Below, piece by piece: positions 63,935 through 64,000 of a stretch of 64,000 bases of DNA. Where the stretch lies: assembly GCF_000510645.1 (NCBI RefSeq), contig NZ_KI783301.1, positions 95,568 through 159,567 of the forward strand. Reading direction: 5' to 3'. Each line of letters begins with the position of its first letter. Positions within the stretch are counted from its first letter, which is position 1. Both the position numbers and the translations under genes were made by a program. Source of the DNA: Thermicanus aegyptius DSM 12793 (GTDB taxonomy: Bacteria; Bacillota; Bacilli; Thermicanales; Thermicanaceae). The notes beneath the pieces are model-generated. The model did not search any database. It was not told where the DNA came from and was given only the letters and a program-made list of their open reading frames with translations.

Positions 63935-64000
63935 TTATATGGAGAGTTTGATCCTGGCTCAGGACGAACGCTGGCGGCGTGCCTAATACATGCAAGTCGG
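63935..64000 (+). rRNA. 16S ribosomal RNA, 5' end only
   Basis: AGAGTTTGATCCTGGCTCAG and the following GACGAACGCTGGCGGCGTGC, then CTAATACATGCAAGTCGG, are the standard first 65 or so bases of Firmicutes 16S rRNA. The gene leaves the window at its right edge. The exact first base of the mature RNA is uncertain by a few nucleotides. Confidence 0.98.

Larger units (their letters stand above)
63486..63935 (+). other. Region between the M1 peptidase gene and 16S rRNA
   Basis: About 450 bp with no protein gene: terminator, two tandem rRNA promoters and the leader RNA. The leader contains TTGAAAACTGAACAG, a boxA-containing type of sequence common in Bacillus rRNA leaders, and a GAGTCGAGGAAGAAGACTCGAG hairpin-forming stretch (63890-63902 region). 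Confidence 0.75.

Overview
The window looks like chromosome from a spore-forming member of the Bacillales (Firmicutes). Evidence: spore-coat CotF-like genes, a ydcC-type lipoprotein gene, Gram-positive ribosome binding sites, frequent TTG/GTG starts, a CIRCE-controlled groESL operon, and a backbone order matching the Bacillus subtilis 0.5-0.7 Mb region: acpS / ydcC / alr / ndoAI-ndoA / sprT-like / tsaE-tsaB-rimI-tsaD / ydiF / tatA / groES-groEL / yeaC-yeaD-yebA-guaA-pbuG. Genus and species cannot be fixed from the sequence alone. The last 65 or so bases are the 5' end of a 16S rRNA gene, so an rRNA operon leaves the window on the right.

Left part (1-8 kb): the end of an alanine/sodium symporter gene, a nicotinamidase-like hydrolase, an arsenic operon (acr3-arsC-arsR, leftward, with a palindromic operator), two spore-coat genes, and a nickel/cobalt ECF importer (cbiM-N-Q-O type) convergent with nikR. 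Centre-left (8-23.6 kb): the acpS-nnr-ydcC group is separated from alr-mazEF by a roughly 10 kb accessory block. That block holds a GntR/YtrA-type ABC operon, a LuxR-type regulator, a leftward operon of one small secreted protein plus three membrane proteins and one ABC ATPase, a BlaI/BlaR1 pair whose sensor carries BNR-like repeats, and a lone membrane-anchored protein. The block contains degenerate duplications, and two of its leftward genes share a repeated upstream region of about 155 bp.

Centre (23.6-39 kb): housekeeping genes, including the four t6A/ribosomal-protein acetylation genes. A dense DnaA-box cluster lies between tsaD and a phosphatase-like membrane protein. Then come ABC-F, folate and molybdopterin genes, tatA and groESL. 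Just after the groEL terminator is the 5' fragment of a group IIC intron.

Centre-right (39-53.7 kb): an A+T-richer beta-glucan utilisation island. It has two Lpl-type sugar ABC permeases, a solute-binding protein gene broken by an IS256-family element, a 1405-residue SLH/GH16/CBM surface glucanase, and intracellular GH1, GH2, GH30 and GH16 enzymes. The glycosidase part is flanked by direct repeats of about 115-125 bp. The surface enzyme would cut glucan, the importer would take up oligosaccharides, and the cytoplasmic enzymes would finish them; the broken binding protein suggests that uptake is impaired unless it is supplied from elsewhere.

Right part (53.7-64 kb): a MoxR-DUF58-transglutaminase operon, guaA, a guanine-class riboswitch ahead of pbuG, a membrane-anchored M1 peptidase, tandem rRNA promoters and the start of 16S rRNA.
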